Origin: Corylus avellana
Lineage: Eukaryota > Streptophyta > Magnoliopsida > Fagales > Betulaceae
NCBI RefSeq assembly: GCF_901000735.1
Contig: NC_081548.1
Location: forward strand, 4,650,001-4,714,000
DNA: 64,000 nt
Reading direction: 5' to 3'
Part shown: one piece after another, positions 43,101-54,000 of the stretch
How the letters are laid out: every line of letters begins with the position of its first letter
How positions within the stretch are numbered: position 1 is the stretch's first letter
The notes under the pieces: generated by a model
The model's database searches: none
Told to the model about the DNA's origin: nothing
The model's input: only the letters and a program-made list of their open reading frames with translations
Program-made: the position numbers and the translations under genes

Positions 43101-44756
43101 ATATAATTCTCTCATGAGCTTTGAGGGTATCAAACAGGAAACACAAGATTTAAGCCTATGTTCCAGACGTTCCAAATGATAAAAAACACAGACCTCAGAA
43201 CACATATCCAAAACTACCAAAAATTGATGTTATAACAAACACCTTTTCTTACCCATTTATGGTGAAGCCTTAAGACTAGGTTACTAACACAAGCTAGGGC
43301 CTGAATGATAGCAACCAAACGAAGCAGATTCTCTTTTACTGTCTAGGGGTACTTAATTGATTAATAAAAAGCTACGGCCTTCATTATCATCAAAGCACTG
43401 ATGAAAAACTAGGGCCTATCCCACGGTTTTTCAACAGCATATCTGTTTTGTTTTTTTTTTTTTTTTTTTCACTTATCGAGAAAAGAAAGCATGTCTCCTT
43501 CAGTGCATCCAAATGCTTCAGAAAAATGGTCAAAGAGTATCACTTTCTAATGCATTAAAGAGGGAACCCAAAAACCAAAATTCCACAACAAAAGCCATGA
43601 AGACACGATTAACAACTGCATTATGAAAACAGCATACGTAAATTATATCGCAATAATAAGCAAAATTCATAGAATCCATAGCAGAAGCATACGAACGTTA
43701 GAAACTATTGCGAGCCTAGACAAATAAAACCCTCATAGACGACTCAAAAATAAGCAAATCCCAGTAAATATATCTCAATAATAAGCATAACCAATGAACA
43801 CTGTAACAGTAAAACTACTCAAGAACAGAGAATAGAATGGAAATAAGGAAAGAACTTCTTCTTCATTGAATAAAGGGCCAATTCGAGATGGCTAGTCTCC
43901 TACAAAGCATTTCAAGGATGCTTAAACCTCCAAGGTTCACAATGAACATTCTACAAATTCTTTGATACCTTTACAATTATCTCAAGAGTCTTATATAAAC
44001 TCAACTCTAACTACTTGGGCCAACTACTAGGCCTAACTAACAACTAACCTAGTAACATAAATGGGCTATAATATCTATCTACTTTAACCCATTACAAACA
44101 CATAGCAAAACGTCGCTGAGAAAATCAGAAACTGTTACAAGCCTAGACCAATAAAACCCGAGTAGAGATTTCCGGCTGCCAAAATTGTCAGCCAAGCGTC
44201 AGCCATTTTTCCTTCTTTTTTTTTTCAATTTTTTATTTTTTTTTTAATTGAAGAAGAAAGATAGGGGAATCTAAATTTGAGGTATTAGCACTAAATTTGA
44301 AGCATTAGTACTAAATTTAGGATGATCGAATCCATTTTAAGTGATATCATCCCTAATCTTCTACCCCTAGGTTTTAGTTTTGAATTCAAAAACAAGTATT
44401 GAAGCATTAGAACCTAAATATTAACTCCTAGAAATTTAGCTAAAAAAAAAAGAAAAGAGGGAAATTTTTTTTATTAATATTTTTTAATTTTTGGCAGACG
44501 CTAAGTTGGCAGCCGCATAGAACGAAACAATCGAATCCCAGAAAAATAAAATATTATAAAGGACTAAGCCAGAGCCAGAAACGGAAAAATTAAAAAACGA
44601 ACCTAGCTTGGTGAACTCGCCAGAAGCGAGGGCATCGGCGTAGAGCGTGTCACAGTAGCTTTCGCCGAAGAAAGCCCTGTCGAGCTCCTTCAACTGCATC
44701 AAGTTCTCGTTCCTTACTCCGTCCAGCGATATTGGGACCTCAAGCCCAGCCCCCAT
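33442..44756 (-). CDS. NAA50-like: NAA50-like N-alpha-acetyltransferase (GNAT fold), 3 exons, altered active site
   Basis: Exons: 44756-44603, 35017-34895, 33650-33442; phases agree and the join is 486 nt (161 aa), close to Arabidopsis NAA50 (164 aa). Start MGAGLEV and GEFTKLAYSGD match the family, as do YIMTLGVL (Tyr77, matching the catalytic Tyr), QRLGIGT (88-94, acetyl-CoA loop) and IENYY. NAA50 acetylates protein N-termini beginning with Met, partly at ribosomes with NatA. Two key places are odd: the usual substrate loop FPVxYND is FFGESYCD, and the usual catalytic His in YLHVQ is Arg115 (YLRVQ). The segment after GFE is also changed. The gene may therefore be a diverged duplicate or pseudoenzyme. 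Intron 1 is 9.6 kb and holds a full-length LINE. A partial copy of exon 3 lies upstream at 47335-47522. Confidence 0.85.
35400..35413 (-). mobile_element. Minimal LINE insertion with about 17-bp TSD
   Basis: ATCTTCGACAGACATCA (35382-35398) and ATCTTCGAGAGACATCA (35414-35430) differ at one base. The 14 bp between, TTTTTTTTTATAAG, is the complement of a LINE-type end (CTTATA plus A-tail). In intron 1 of the NAA50-like gene. Confidence 0.75.
35765..36205. repeat. Diverged tandem duplication, unit about 245 bp
   Basis: 35775-35955 and 36018-36200 share an ordered set of phrases: CAGGAA(T/C)TA..GAGAT, ..TGTTACA.A.TAA, GGCATACTGT/AGCATACTGT, ..TGTAACRCAATCTTT, TTGGA.GGTA. Identity looks moderate, so it is old. 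Non-coding, in intron 1 of the NAA50-like gene. Confidence 0.55.
36527..38205 (+). pseudogene. LINE ORF1 (nucleic-acid-binding protein), frameshifted
   Basis: The first frame starts with [16 protein letters not shown] (36527) and ends at 37135; the reading continues in another frame from about 37081 to 38205, and further open pieces reach 38833. This is one or more frameshifts in an originally longer ORF1. It is rich in Lys/Arg ([10 protein letters not shown] at about 37635) with Gly/Ser/Pro-rich linkers. I see no CCHC knuckle. Confidence 0.65.
38830..42440 (+). pseudogene. LINE ORF2: APE endonuclease, reverse transcriptase, zf-RVT; disrupted
   Basis: Order on the plus strand: endonuclease ([10 protein letters not shown] at 38850, [14 protein letters not shown] at 39250, then SNHFPI where SDH is usual), RT (KASGPDG at 40189, [12 protein letters not shown] at 40576, [21 protein letters not shown] with the catalytic Asp pair at about 40892), and a C-terminal zinc-binding part (CWMC..HLLLHC at about 42064-42117, [11 protein letters not shown]). 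Interruptions: TAG at 39208, TAG at 40174, a frameshift near 40410, TAG at 41366 and a frameshift/deletion between 41368 and 41478. It is therefore no longer autonomous. Confidence 0.92.
42542..43801. other. Intron 1 of NAA50-like gene, no element recognised
   Basis: AT-rich; poly(T) at 43451-43470 followed by CACTTATCGAG, possibly an old LINE tail. The TSD of the next LTR ends at 43801. Confidence 0.45.
43802..44096 (-). mobile_element. Solo LTR with 5-bp TSD AACAC
   Basis: 295 bp starting TGTAACAGTAAAACT and ending CCCATTACA, flanked by AACAC at 43797-43801 and 44097-44101. On the minus strand it shows TTTATATAAGACTC (TATA-like, about 44000) and TTCAATGAAGAAGAAG near its end, in the order expected of a short copia LTR. 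No internal region. In intron 1 of the NAA50-like gene. Confidence 0.85.
44168..44518. mobile_element. Foldback MITE 5
   Basis: Left end CCGGCTGCCAAAATTGTCAG, then CCAAGCGTCAGCC; complement of right end GCGGCTGCCAACTTAGCGTC, then TGCCAAAAATT. Arms are GC-richer than the AT-rich middle. About 350 bp, just inside intron 1 of the NAA50-like gene. Confidence 0.7.
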
Positions 44757-45927
44757 GTTTTTACCAAATGTCGCCGGAGAAAGAGAGGCTGGGCTGGGCT
44801 CCGGCGTCGTCTTTGCTGCCGCCGGAGAGAGAGAGGGGACGGAAAAAATTTGGGGTGAAATCACTGAGTGGCTTGAGAAATTTTTTTCTCTTGCGTGTGT
44901 GTGTGAGAGAGGGGTTTAATTTTTCTTTTTTTTTTTTTTTTTGAATTTTTGTATAATCATGTCGGCCACATCTTTAATTTTGTTTCTCTTAAACAGACTT
45001 GGCTTTATAATCTTAATCATGTGATATTGCTAATCCATGCTCTAAAACTATAATTTTTTTTTAGAATTGTACAAAATATATATATATATATATATTTGTT
45101 TTTTTTTTTTTTTTTTTTAAAGGAAAGTTGATCTAATTTCATTAATAGTGATAAAAACATAAAAGCTCTTATAATCACACTTACAGTTCTACAAAATCAT
45201 CGTCGAAGTTAAAAAATTACACTATAAAAGTCAAAAACATACAAATCTTACAATAAAAACCAATCTATAACGTCAAACATTTACTATTCCAACCCGATCT
45301 TCAGTTTACTAAAAACAAAAAATAAGGTTCCATTTAAGGTTTTTCCCAAAATACATTATTACATTGGGTCGGCCCTGCTAGTACTGCTGAGGTAGCAGAG
45401 GATGTTGAGGCATCAGGAGAGAATTTGGCTTCTGGGTTTTCCACAGAATCTCCTAATTTCCCCACAAACGTCTTGTTTTGGGGTAACCAGACTCACTGAC
45501 TCAGGTAAGTTCTTTGGGTGCTTGTTTGGAAGAAGGCCCTTCTTCTCAATGCTGGGTTTCTTTGAATTTCTGGGTTTCTTTGATCTGAATTGCTTTCATG
45601 CATCTTTCCAAAGATGGGTCTCTCTTCAATCCAAAGACATGGATGATTCGGAGTCGCTGGCCAACCATGGAGGATTCCAAATTTGGGAGAAAATTATAAA
45701 ATGCTGTTGATTAAGAAAGAAAGAATAAAAAAAAAATAAAGAAAGAATAGAGAAATAATATTTAAATAATAGAGAGAATATTTAAATGAGATAATAAAAA
45801 TGATAAGTTAAAATGCTAAGTTGGATGTGAGTAATTTAAAAAAGTGGGTAACTAAAATAGATTAAAGGTAATTTTTTTTTTTGCTAAATTTAGCCAAAAA
45901 GTTGCTGAACCGGATTTGAATGCTCTA
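44757..45927. other. Upstream region of the NAA50-like gene
   Basis: 44830-44935 should contain its 5' leader and promoter (GA/GT-rich, poly(T) at 44924-44941). 45080-45340 is an A-tailed retroposon end on the minus strand (poly(T) at 45098-45119, then TTTCATTAATAGTGATAAAA), similar in plan to 31545-31650. An open frame at 45402-45710 has no known motif. Confidence 0.4.
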
Positions 45928-46147
45928 AATGCATAGGGTTGGTGGTTCCAGGGATGGCTTACAGCTTACTGAATAGCTCATGCAGCCATCCTGTTGAGGA
46001 CCTCTGTTAATTTACTTGTGCCCTGCTGTTACAGCATAACATAGCTTGCCTAAACCTCAGAATTTGTACATATGGAATAATTTAAAGCTTTGTATATAAA
46101 AATTGTGTAATCCATTATATAGCTCAGACTGCTCAGTTATATGTCTC

Positions 46148-46186
<39 letters not shown>

Positions 46187-48068
46187 TTTTTGAATCTTGT
46201 TCTTGATGGTAGCCTTTGGTGAAGGTTTTAGAGGCCTGAGGATTCAATTTTTTGCTTTGCTTTGCTGCAATAACACAGATTTTAGGCCTATTGGAGGAGT
46301 CGTTTAATAAGAAATTGTAAATGCTAGAAATCGTTTAGCTGAAAACCATGCTACAAATCGTGGTGCAAAGCACCTTTTCTTTGCGATGCATCGTTTTTGT
46401 TCAGGATTGGTCTTTGTATCTTTAGATTTGTTTATGATAGCCACATGTTTCCAATGTGGGACATGAGAACTAATGTGCCGCTGTACAATATCCCATCTGG
46501 GTGAGTCTTCAGCAATTTTTTGGTCTCATCATAATATGGCCTGAACTCCCTAATAATATCTTCGGGTGATTTTTAGTATATGCTATATCCCATTGGGGTG
46601 AACCTTAAGCTTTTTCCCTGTGTATCACGGATCATAGCAAATCTAGAGTCCAAGGCATTGTTATGAAGCAGATGCAAAAACATTGTGTGTTAATATGCAT
46701 GATGGATCAAAACCTGTGAAGCAATTCCTAGTGTTCCAACGAGTCCACATCCTGGGTAATTAGACTGCCAATTACATGTGCAATAGGCAACCTCATGTGA
46801 GAGGGCATCCGAGCCCCCACCCTTTCAGACAAATGTCTAGATAGAACAAACCTCACCTAACCAAAAGACGTCTTACCTAATAGATACGGCCATTTACATA
46901 GTAGTCTAGTAAACAATCAACTCAAATGGCATATCAACATGTATCAACATATTCAATTAGGATATAAATTTCCTACAAACTAGGTTGGGGAAATTTTTTT
47001 ACAACCCAGTTTGTCGAAAATTTATGTCCATTCAACAATGCCTGTCTTATCATAATTCAGGAAACACCTCTCTAATCCCAACACAATACAAAATTTCAAC
47101 TGTTTGCACACTAATCAGATCAATAAAATAGTTCACTAAACCAGAAAGCAGCCAAAGTATCAAATAGCCAATGTGACCAATGCATTTCAGCATGTTAAGG
47201 ACCTCCTAAGTTTAGAAACTAACACTCCAGTATAACCAATGCAAGGTAAAGTTCAATTAATAATGCCACAACTACCAAGGACTCTCCCATCGTGGACTAG
47301 CTTTGAAATACTATTGCTTGTTTTGAGTGATATACTATGTAAGAACATAGCAGTCGGGTGGGGAAATGTTTGTGTAGTAGTTCTCTATGGTGTCCGTGAT
47401 TTCAAACCCGAATTTCTTGTAAAAGTTTATGGCATCCTCATTGTTTGTCTGCACATGCAAGTAAACCTCAAACATGTTTTGCTTGGAGCAGAGATCAAGA
47501 ACATGGTTCAACAGCCTCGTACCTGCCAAATCCCAGGATTAGATCACTACACCTGCAAATAACAGAGTTTTCATCCAAAGCATGTGGAGAAAAGCTTTTT
47601 TCGAGAATAAACAAAACTAAGGATTAAGAATTCCAGCCAAAAAATATGTTGGAGGCTTGTTCTTTGTATTTCTTTCTTAATTTCACACGACTCCAGATAA
47701 TTAACAGCAACTCTAGTGTCTAAAAAGTTGCAAAACCTAAAATTATTATGACATTTTCACGTCAAATTAAAGTGGGGTTTGGTGATGGTCGCAGATAATT
47801 TAGTTTTGGACTCCATATTCTGCATCGAACAACAAAGACAATAAAATAAAATAAAACAAACCATTCCACGAACAGATAAAGACTCTAAATACAAACAAAT
47901 TCCATGTGGTTTAGTCGCTAGCATCAACCTCTAAACACCACTGGTCTCCTAGGTTAATGAAGAAAATGAAAAAAATCAATGGAGTCATTCCTAGGGGATC
48001 AATATTTGGCAGAACTTCTAGGTGGAATTTGAATTAGAAAATCCATTTTAAAGATATGAGGTTTAGCT
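45928..48068. repeat. Duplicated segment, copy B (pair of 31233-34195)
   Basis: Same order and orientation as copy A: the start of the plastid-protein gene's last exon (45936-45983, with an internal deletion of about 55 bp that removes most of the coding part), its 3' flank, a (TC)17 microsatellite (46148-46182) instead of (TC)8-11, and the NAA50-like last exon (47335-47522). The 855-bp retroposon of copy A is absent. Copy B has about 30 extra bases at 46978-47028 that resemble an end of MITE 4. Confidence 0.9.
47335..47522 (-). pseudogene. Orphan copy of NAA50 exon 3
   Basis: Preceded by a proper acceptor (GGCAG at 47523-47527) and opening in the same phase as 33650. The translation keeps family-typical residues that the exon at 33442-33650 has lost: YLHVQTNNED (catalytic His), GFEITDTIENYYTNI and SPPDCYVLT. 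It then hits TAG at 47335-47337, where copy A has AAG (Lys), which removes the last 7 or so residues. No exon 1 or 2 lies at higher coordinates before the peptide gene, so it cannot make a protein alone. Confidence 0.85.
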
Positions 48069-48751
48069 TAAACAAGGGTCAATTAAGCCGACTTTTTGTT
48101 CTCTTTCAATTTCTTTTTTCCATTCAAAATGCCCGGAAAGGAAGCAAAGTGTATATAGTTTTCAGCTGCAGGGAATATGCAAAGGAATTTCCAAGTTGAT
48201 TGTTGAATCAAATGGCATATATAGGTTTTTTTGGTTATACATAGGACTTATGGACATTAAGACCAATGTTTAGTGAAGAAATTCGTTGGCTTAACTCATT
48301 TCATAAAACCGGTTCAATAAGAGAGGGTTGTCCATTCTTTATAAACATGCCAAAGGTCTTGTTTACAAGCAATGTGAGATTATTTCTTAACATTTAAAAA
48401 TTTTAGAAAATGTAACTCTTTGAAATCTTGGGCCATCGTCCCTTAACTTCCTTTTGATTAAATACTGTTAAATTATATGTACGTAAGTCATCTAAAATGA
48501 TTAAGCCAATGAGAAAGGGTTAATTATTTAATCAAATATCTTTCCAGTCTACTAATTAACAATGCCGTGCGTTTATTGCACTGAATGACTTCTTTTTCAT
48601 GCATGTGAAAGAAGTGAGCTTTAGGATTCAAATCAAACCCAGTTTCTTTCTTTGCGACGGACCCATTCTACTTTCAGCGTAAATGGTCAAGAGTAAAACG
48701 ACTTCAACATATAGAAAAGTGGAAATTAATTGAAGTCATACAAGTTGGTGC
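48069..48751. other. Upstream flank of the peptide gene
   Basis: AT-rich DNA without recognised elements; presumably holds the promoter of the gene starting at 48826. Confidence 0.4.
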
Positions 48752-48760
48752 ATATAAATA
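48752..48760 (+). promoter_or_regulatory. TATA box of the interrupted peptide gene
   Basis: ATATAAATA sits 66-74 bp before the ATG at 48826, with a short leader rich in C and T between, the usual plant arrangement. Confidence 0.6.
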
Positions 48761-51093
48761 CCCCATATCCTTCACAGATTCTACATCAAACTTTTTATTC
48801 CCATCTAATTAGCTTAAAGAAGAAGATGAGGCTTCTAAATGTGCTTCTTGCACTCACAACAGTGCTTTTTCTCATTAGCATGCACTCATACACTGCTTGC
48901 TTGCATGGAGAAGTGTTGGAAATAATTTTGGATGGTACACAAATTCTCATTGATATAAAATAATTACAATATGAAAATTAAACAATAAAATAAATAAAAT
49001 ACAAGAGAAGAAAAGTAGAGTATGGAAAGATCTCACAATGCTATAGAATCACGCAAGAGCGTTGTCCTTAAAGGCTGATTCGTGCCTCCCGGAGTTTATA
49101 ACTCGGTGCGATCGGATCCTTTGACACGCAACCTTCCAGGATTAGACTATAGCGTTTACCTTCGTTAAGGACGCACTTCCAATAACGAAGACTAGTAGAA
49201 CAACCCTTTAATCTTCTTGATAAAAAACCGGAAAGAGAAAATAGAAATTGAATATAATAGAATTCTATGCAAATCGGTCTTCTAAAATATGACAAAACTC
49301 TTTTATAAAGAAAAATGGGTTTGCCTTTTTTTCTTTCTTGTTGCAAAACTCACTATATCATGGGATTGGGGATGTTTTCTTTCTTTATATAATTAATGAC
49401 CAAATGGTCATAATACCAAAAAACAATAAAACATTTGCTAATAATCAAATGGTCAAACTACAATAAAACTTGTTAAAGACTAACGGTCAAAACGGTAATA
49501 ATCAATTATGTTAGAAAATTAATATGCACAGCGGAATGAGTACCTTATTTGCACTGCAATCAAATTCTTCAATGAATTTCTTCCTTTTCCCAGTGATGGA
49601 ATACACTACCAGAAATACTGGAGTAGTATTCACAAAATCCACAGTCTAAGAGCACCACCAATGAAACTATATTGAGAGAGAGAGAGTTGTTTTCTGTTTT
49701 TTCTTTTCATATGTTCGTCTCTCAAACTATTTTATAGGAGAGTATTTATACTATCACTCATTTAAAATGAAGATAGCAGTTTTTTCTTTTTAGAATAACT
49801 GACAATGTCAGTTTTCTACTTACAAGCCAAGTGTTGTGTCACTTGGTTTTGTACACGTAAAGGCGTGCCTTTTGTGAACACCTATCTTATTTTCAACATC
49901 TCCCACTCGTACACAATGGGCACGACCCGGTCATGCATCTCTCAATGTATTTTTCATTATTCATACTTGCAAATAGACTGTGCGACCACCGAGTACTCCT
50001 GCATAAGAAGGTTGGGAGCACTATACCAAATCTTTATTAAAAAAAAAAAAAAAAAAACCAGCATAGCAACATCCCTAAAAAAATGTCTTGTTATGCCCTA
50101 GACTCATTCGAACACATCAGATCAAACATCTCTAATCCCTCTTGAGTTAACTCAGAACAATGTTTGACCTACCCATAAAATTCCATGATGTATTCACGAT
50201 TATGTCGCTATTATCATATAGCGCCTTAACCTGTTGACAGTGAATACACTCAGAAATATGTTATTGAATAGTCTTCCCTTCGCATTCATGCCACTCAACT
50301 TTGGTCCAATCGCTTTCCTAGTTATGTCCCTTTAGACTCCATCAATCATAGCCATAGGCAACATACTAGAGTAGCAGACATAAAGACCTCCGTCTTATGA
50401 CATAGTCAAAAAAGTCAACAAGGGCACAAAATATATATAGTCATGGAAAAATGACTTGTGGAACTCACATGGTGAGGAAATAGGGATTGATTTACTCACC
50501 TTCTCAATTTGGTCGCATGAGCACATGTAGTATGAAATACATGTTACAGTTAAGTTCTCTTAAAAAAAAAAATTGTATGTATAAACTCAATAAACTGTAC
50601 AGATCTTAGTCTAGTCGCTACACAAGCGCCTAACCCGAGCCCCTCATTTGCTCACCATCTTAGGCACCAAATTAAGGTCTCACATCCGGCTAATTATAGG
50701 TCACATGAATTGTGGGTTATTCATGCATGGTCTAAACAACACTATAGACCTCATCTTAGCACCAACTAAGGCAACATTTGTTTGTGTCAACTACCTTTAC
50801 TTGCTACACAAGTATCAAAGGGCACAATGTCTCGTCTCAACTCGCTACCCAAGCGCCAGAGGCGATTGCTCATGTGAGTGAGCCAATCTAAACCTATTGA
50901 CATACCTTTCATACCATGGAACCAATCATTTGATAAGTGTCTGTATTAAACAATATGTCATATGATAATTCAAAAAACAAATAATGAATAACATCATATG
51001 CATTAATAAATAAATATCCCAAAAGAGTACAACAATCGTCAACTGAATAACAAATGATTACATTCTACACAGTCCCAAACTCCTAACATGAGT

Positions 51094-54000
51094 CTAAAAA
51101 GCATCTCTAGCGATAGGCTTTGTCAAGGGATCTGCAATCATTTGACCAGTAGAAATGTGTTTCAGGACCACCTCTTTTTACGCAACCATGTCTCTAATGT
51201 AGTGATATCTTATGTCGATATGTTTGGTTTTCCTATGATACTTGGGGTCCTTAGCATAAGCAAGAGCTGTTGTACTATCACAATGAATTGTCACAGGATT
51301 TGAAGCATCCGCGACAATCTCAAGATGCTTAAGGAATCTCCTCCACCAAACAGCTTCTTGAACCGCTGCAGAACAAGCTACATACTCGGCCTCCATAGTC
51401 GATAACGCTATGCAGGGTTGTTTCTTGCTACTCCAAGTAATGGCACCATTATCAAACAAGAAAGCATATCCAGATGTCGATTTGCGCTCGTCTAGGTCAC
51501 TACCCCAGTCGGCGTCACTATATCCGACAAGACGCAAATTCGAACCCTGATAGCAAAGTACATAATCTGCGGTTCCTTTGAGATATCTTAATATCCTCTT
51601 GACTGCTTTCCAGTGGATCTGTCCGGGGTTAGATTGGAATCTACTAACCAGGCCAACTGCATAGCATATGTCCGGCCGAGAACACATCATAGCACACATC
51701 AGGCTACCTATGGCATTAGCATAAGGAACACAGGTCATCTTTTCTTTCTCATCTTGAGTCTTAGGACACATCTCTTGGCACAAGTTTTCACCTTTAGCAA
51801 TAGGATTGTCAATGGGTTTACAATCATACATCTGAAAGCATTCAAGAACCTTCTTTATATAGGTTTGTTGCGACAAACCTAGAAGTTTCTTTGATCGATC
51901 CCTGAAAATCTTAACTCCAAGAATGTAGTCTGCCTCACCCATGTCCTTCATCTCAAAGTTGGAGGACAGCCACCCTTTAGTGGCGACTATCATATCCTTA
52001 TCATTTCCAGCCAACAAGATATCATCAACATACAATGACAAAATGATGATACTCCCCTTGGACCGTTTGACATAAACACAATGGTCTTCTTCGGTCATCG
52101 TAAACCCATTCAAAAGAATAGCTCGATGGAATCTTAGATACCACTGTCTAGATGATTGCTTCAGGCCATAGATGGACCGTTTTAGCTTGCATACTTTGCG
52201 CTCTTGTCCATCGGCCATTAAACCAATTGGTTGATCCATATAGATCTCCTCATCTAGTTCTCCATTGAGAAAAGTTGTTTTAACGTCCATTTGATAGAGT
52301 TTCAAATTCATAGAAGCAACTATGGCCAGAATCAGACGAATTGAGGCAAACCTTACTACTGGTGAAAAGGTTTCCTCATAATCTATACCCTCTTGTTGGG
52401 TATAACCTTTTGCCACAAGACGAGCTTTGTACCTTTCTATTGAACCGTTCGCCTTGCGTTTGACCTTAAGAACCCATTTGTTCCCAATAGTCTTTCGCCT
52501 TGGCGGTAGGTTCACCAAATCCCAGACCTGGTTAGTCTTCATTGACTCGATCTCATCATTCATTGCTTTAATCCATTCATCTTTTGCAGAAGATGAGAGA
52601 GCCTCTTGAACTGTCCTAGGCTCATCATCATCATGCGGACCAATCATGAAAGCTTCCCCTTCAATCTCGAAACAACGACGGGGAAGATTTCCACGTTTGC
52701 TCCTACGCGGTTGAGGTTGTTGAGAATCCTCCACTAGCGGTATGCTCCCACTAGGCGGCAAGTCGCTCCCACTATCCATAGGAGTTTGAGGAATTTCTTC
52801 TTCATTCTCAACTAGGCCACTTAGAGCGCCTTCCTCTTGATCCAAAGCCTCATAAAGCTCTAAATTTCTTTCAACTTCACCTCTGGTTGGAAACTCATCT
52901 TCGATGAAATCCACATCTCGTGACTCTATCTCAGTCACCCTTCCTTTGGTTTGTTCTCCTATCAACACGTAGCCCTTGGAATGCTCTGAATATCTTAAAA
53001 AGATACATTCTTTTCCTCTAGGGCCTAATTTCCCATACTTATGAGAAGTGTCATGAACAAATCCCGCTGAGCCCCATGGCCGCAAGTAACTCAAATTGGG
53101 TTTCTTGCCAGTCCATAACTCATAAGGAGTAGAAGGTACTAATTTGGAGGGCACACGGTTAAGAATGTAGGCAGCAATCAAAAGTGCATCCCCCCAATAT
53201 GATATTGGTAAGTTTGCTTGCGCCATCATTGATCTAATCATCTCTAGTAGAGTTTGATTTCTCCTTTCCGCCACGCCATTTTGCTGCCGCGTACTTGGCA
53301 TCGTAAGTTGCCTTTTGATTCCCTTTTCATCACAAAGCCTTCTAAATTGCTCAGAAAGATATTCACGTCCACGATCAGTTCTTAGAGTTTTAACACTCTT
53401 GTCTAATTGATTCTCAACCATATTCATATATCGTCTAAAACAATCCAATGCTTCAGATTTATGGGAAATCAAATAAACATGACCGTATCGCGAAAAATCA
53501 TCTATAAATGTGATGAAATAAAACCCACCATGTCTTGCCCTTACATTCATTGGGCCACAGATGTCTGAATGGATTAATTGCAATGGAAAAGATGCCCTAG
53601 TGGCTTTTCCAAACGGTTTTCTAATTGACTTTCCCATAAGACAATGTTCACATGTGGACAAGGACACTTTAGCAAGATTGCCTAATAGGTTTTCTCTAGC
53701 TAATCTAGTCATCCTTTCTTATCCAATATGGCCAAGCCTAGCATGCCATTTAATTGAATCAACATTATCAGAAGAAGTCAATAAAGCAAATGATTTATCA
53801 TAACTAGAATAATCCAAATCCAATATTAAAAAACCATCTGAAATAAAACCACATCCATAATATGTTGTTCCCAAATATATGTAAACACCATTATCAAATA
53901 CAAACCGAAAACCAAATTTAAGCAACGTAACTACAGAAAGCAAGTTTCGTCGAATCTCGGGAGCGTATAACACATCATGGAGTAATAGAGTGCGTCCACC

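Noticed and set aside
48730..48825. Upstream in-frame Met codon (48730) as the start of the peptide gene
   Set aside because: It lies before the TATA box; the ATG at 48826 directly opens a typical signal peptide.
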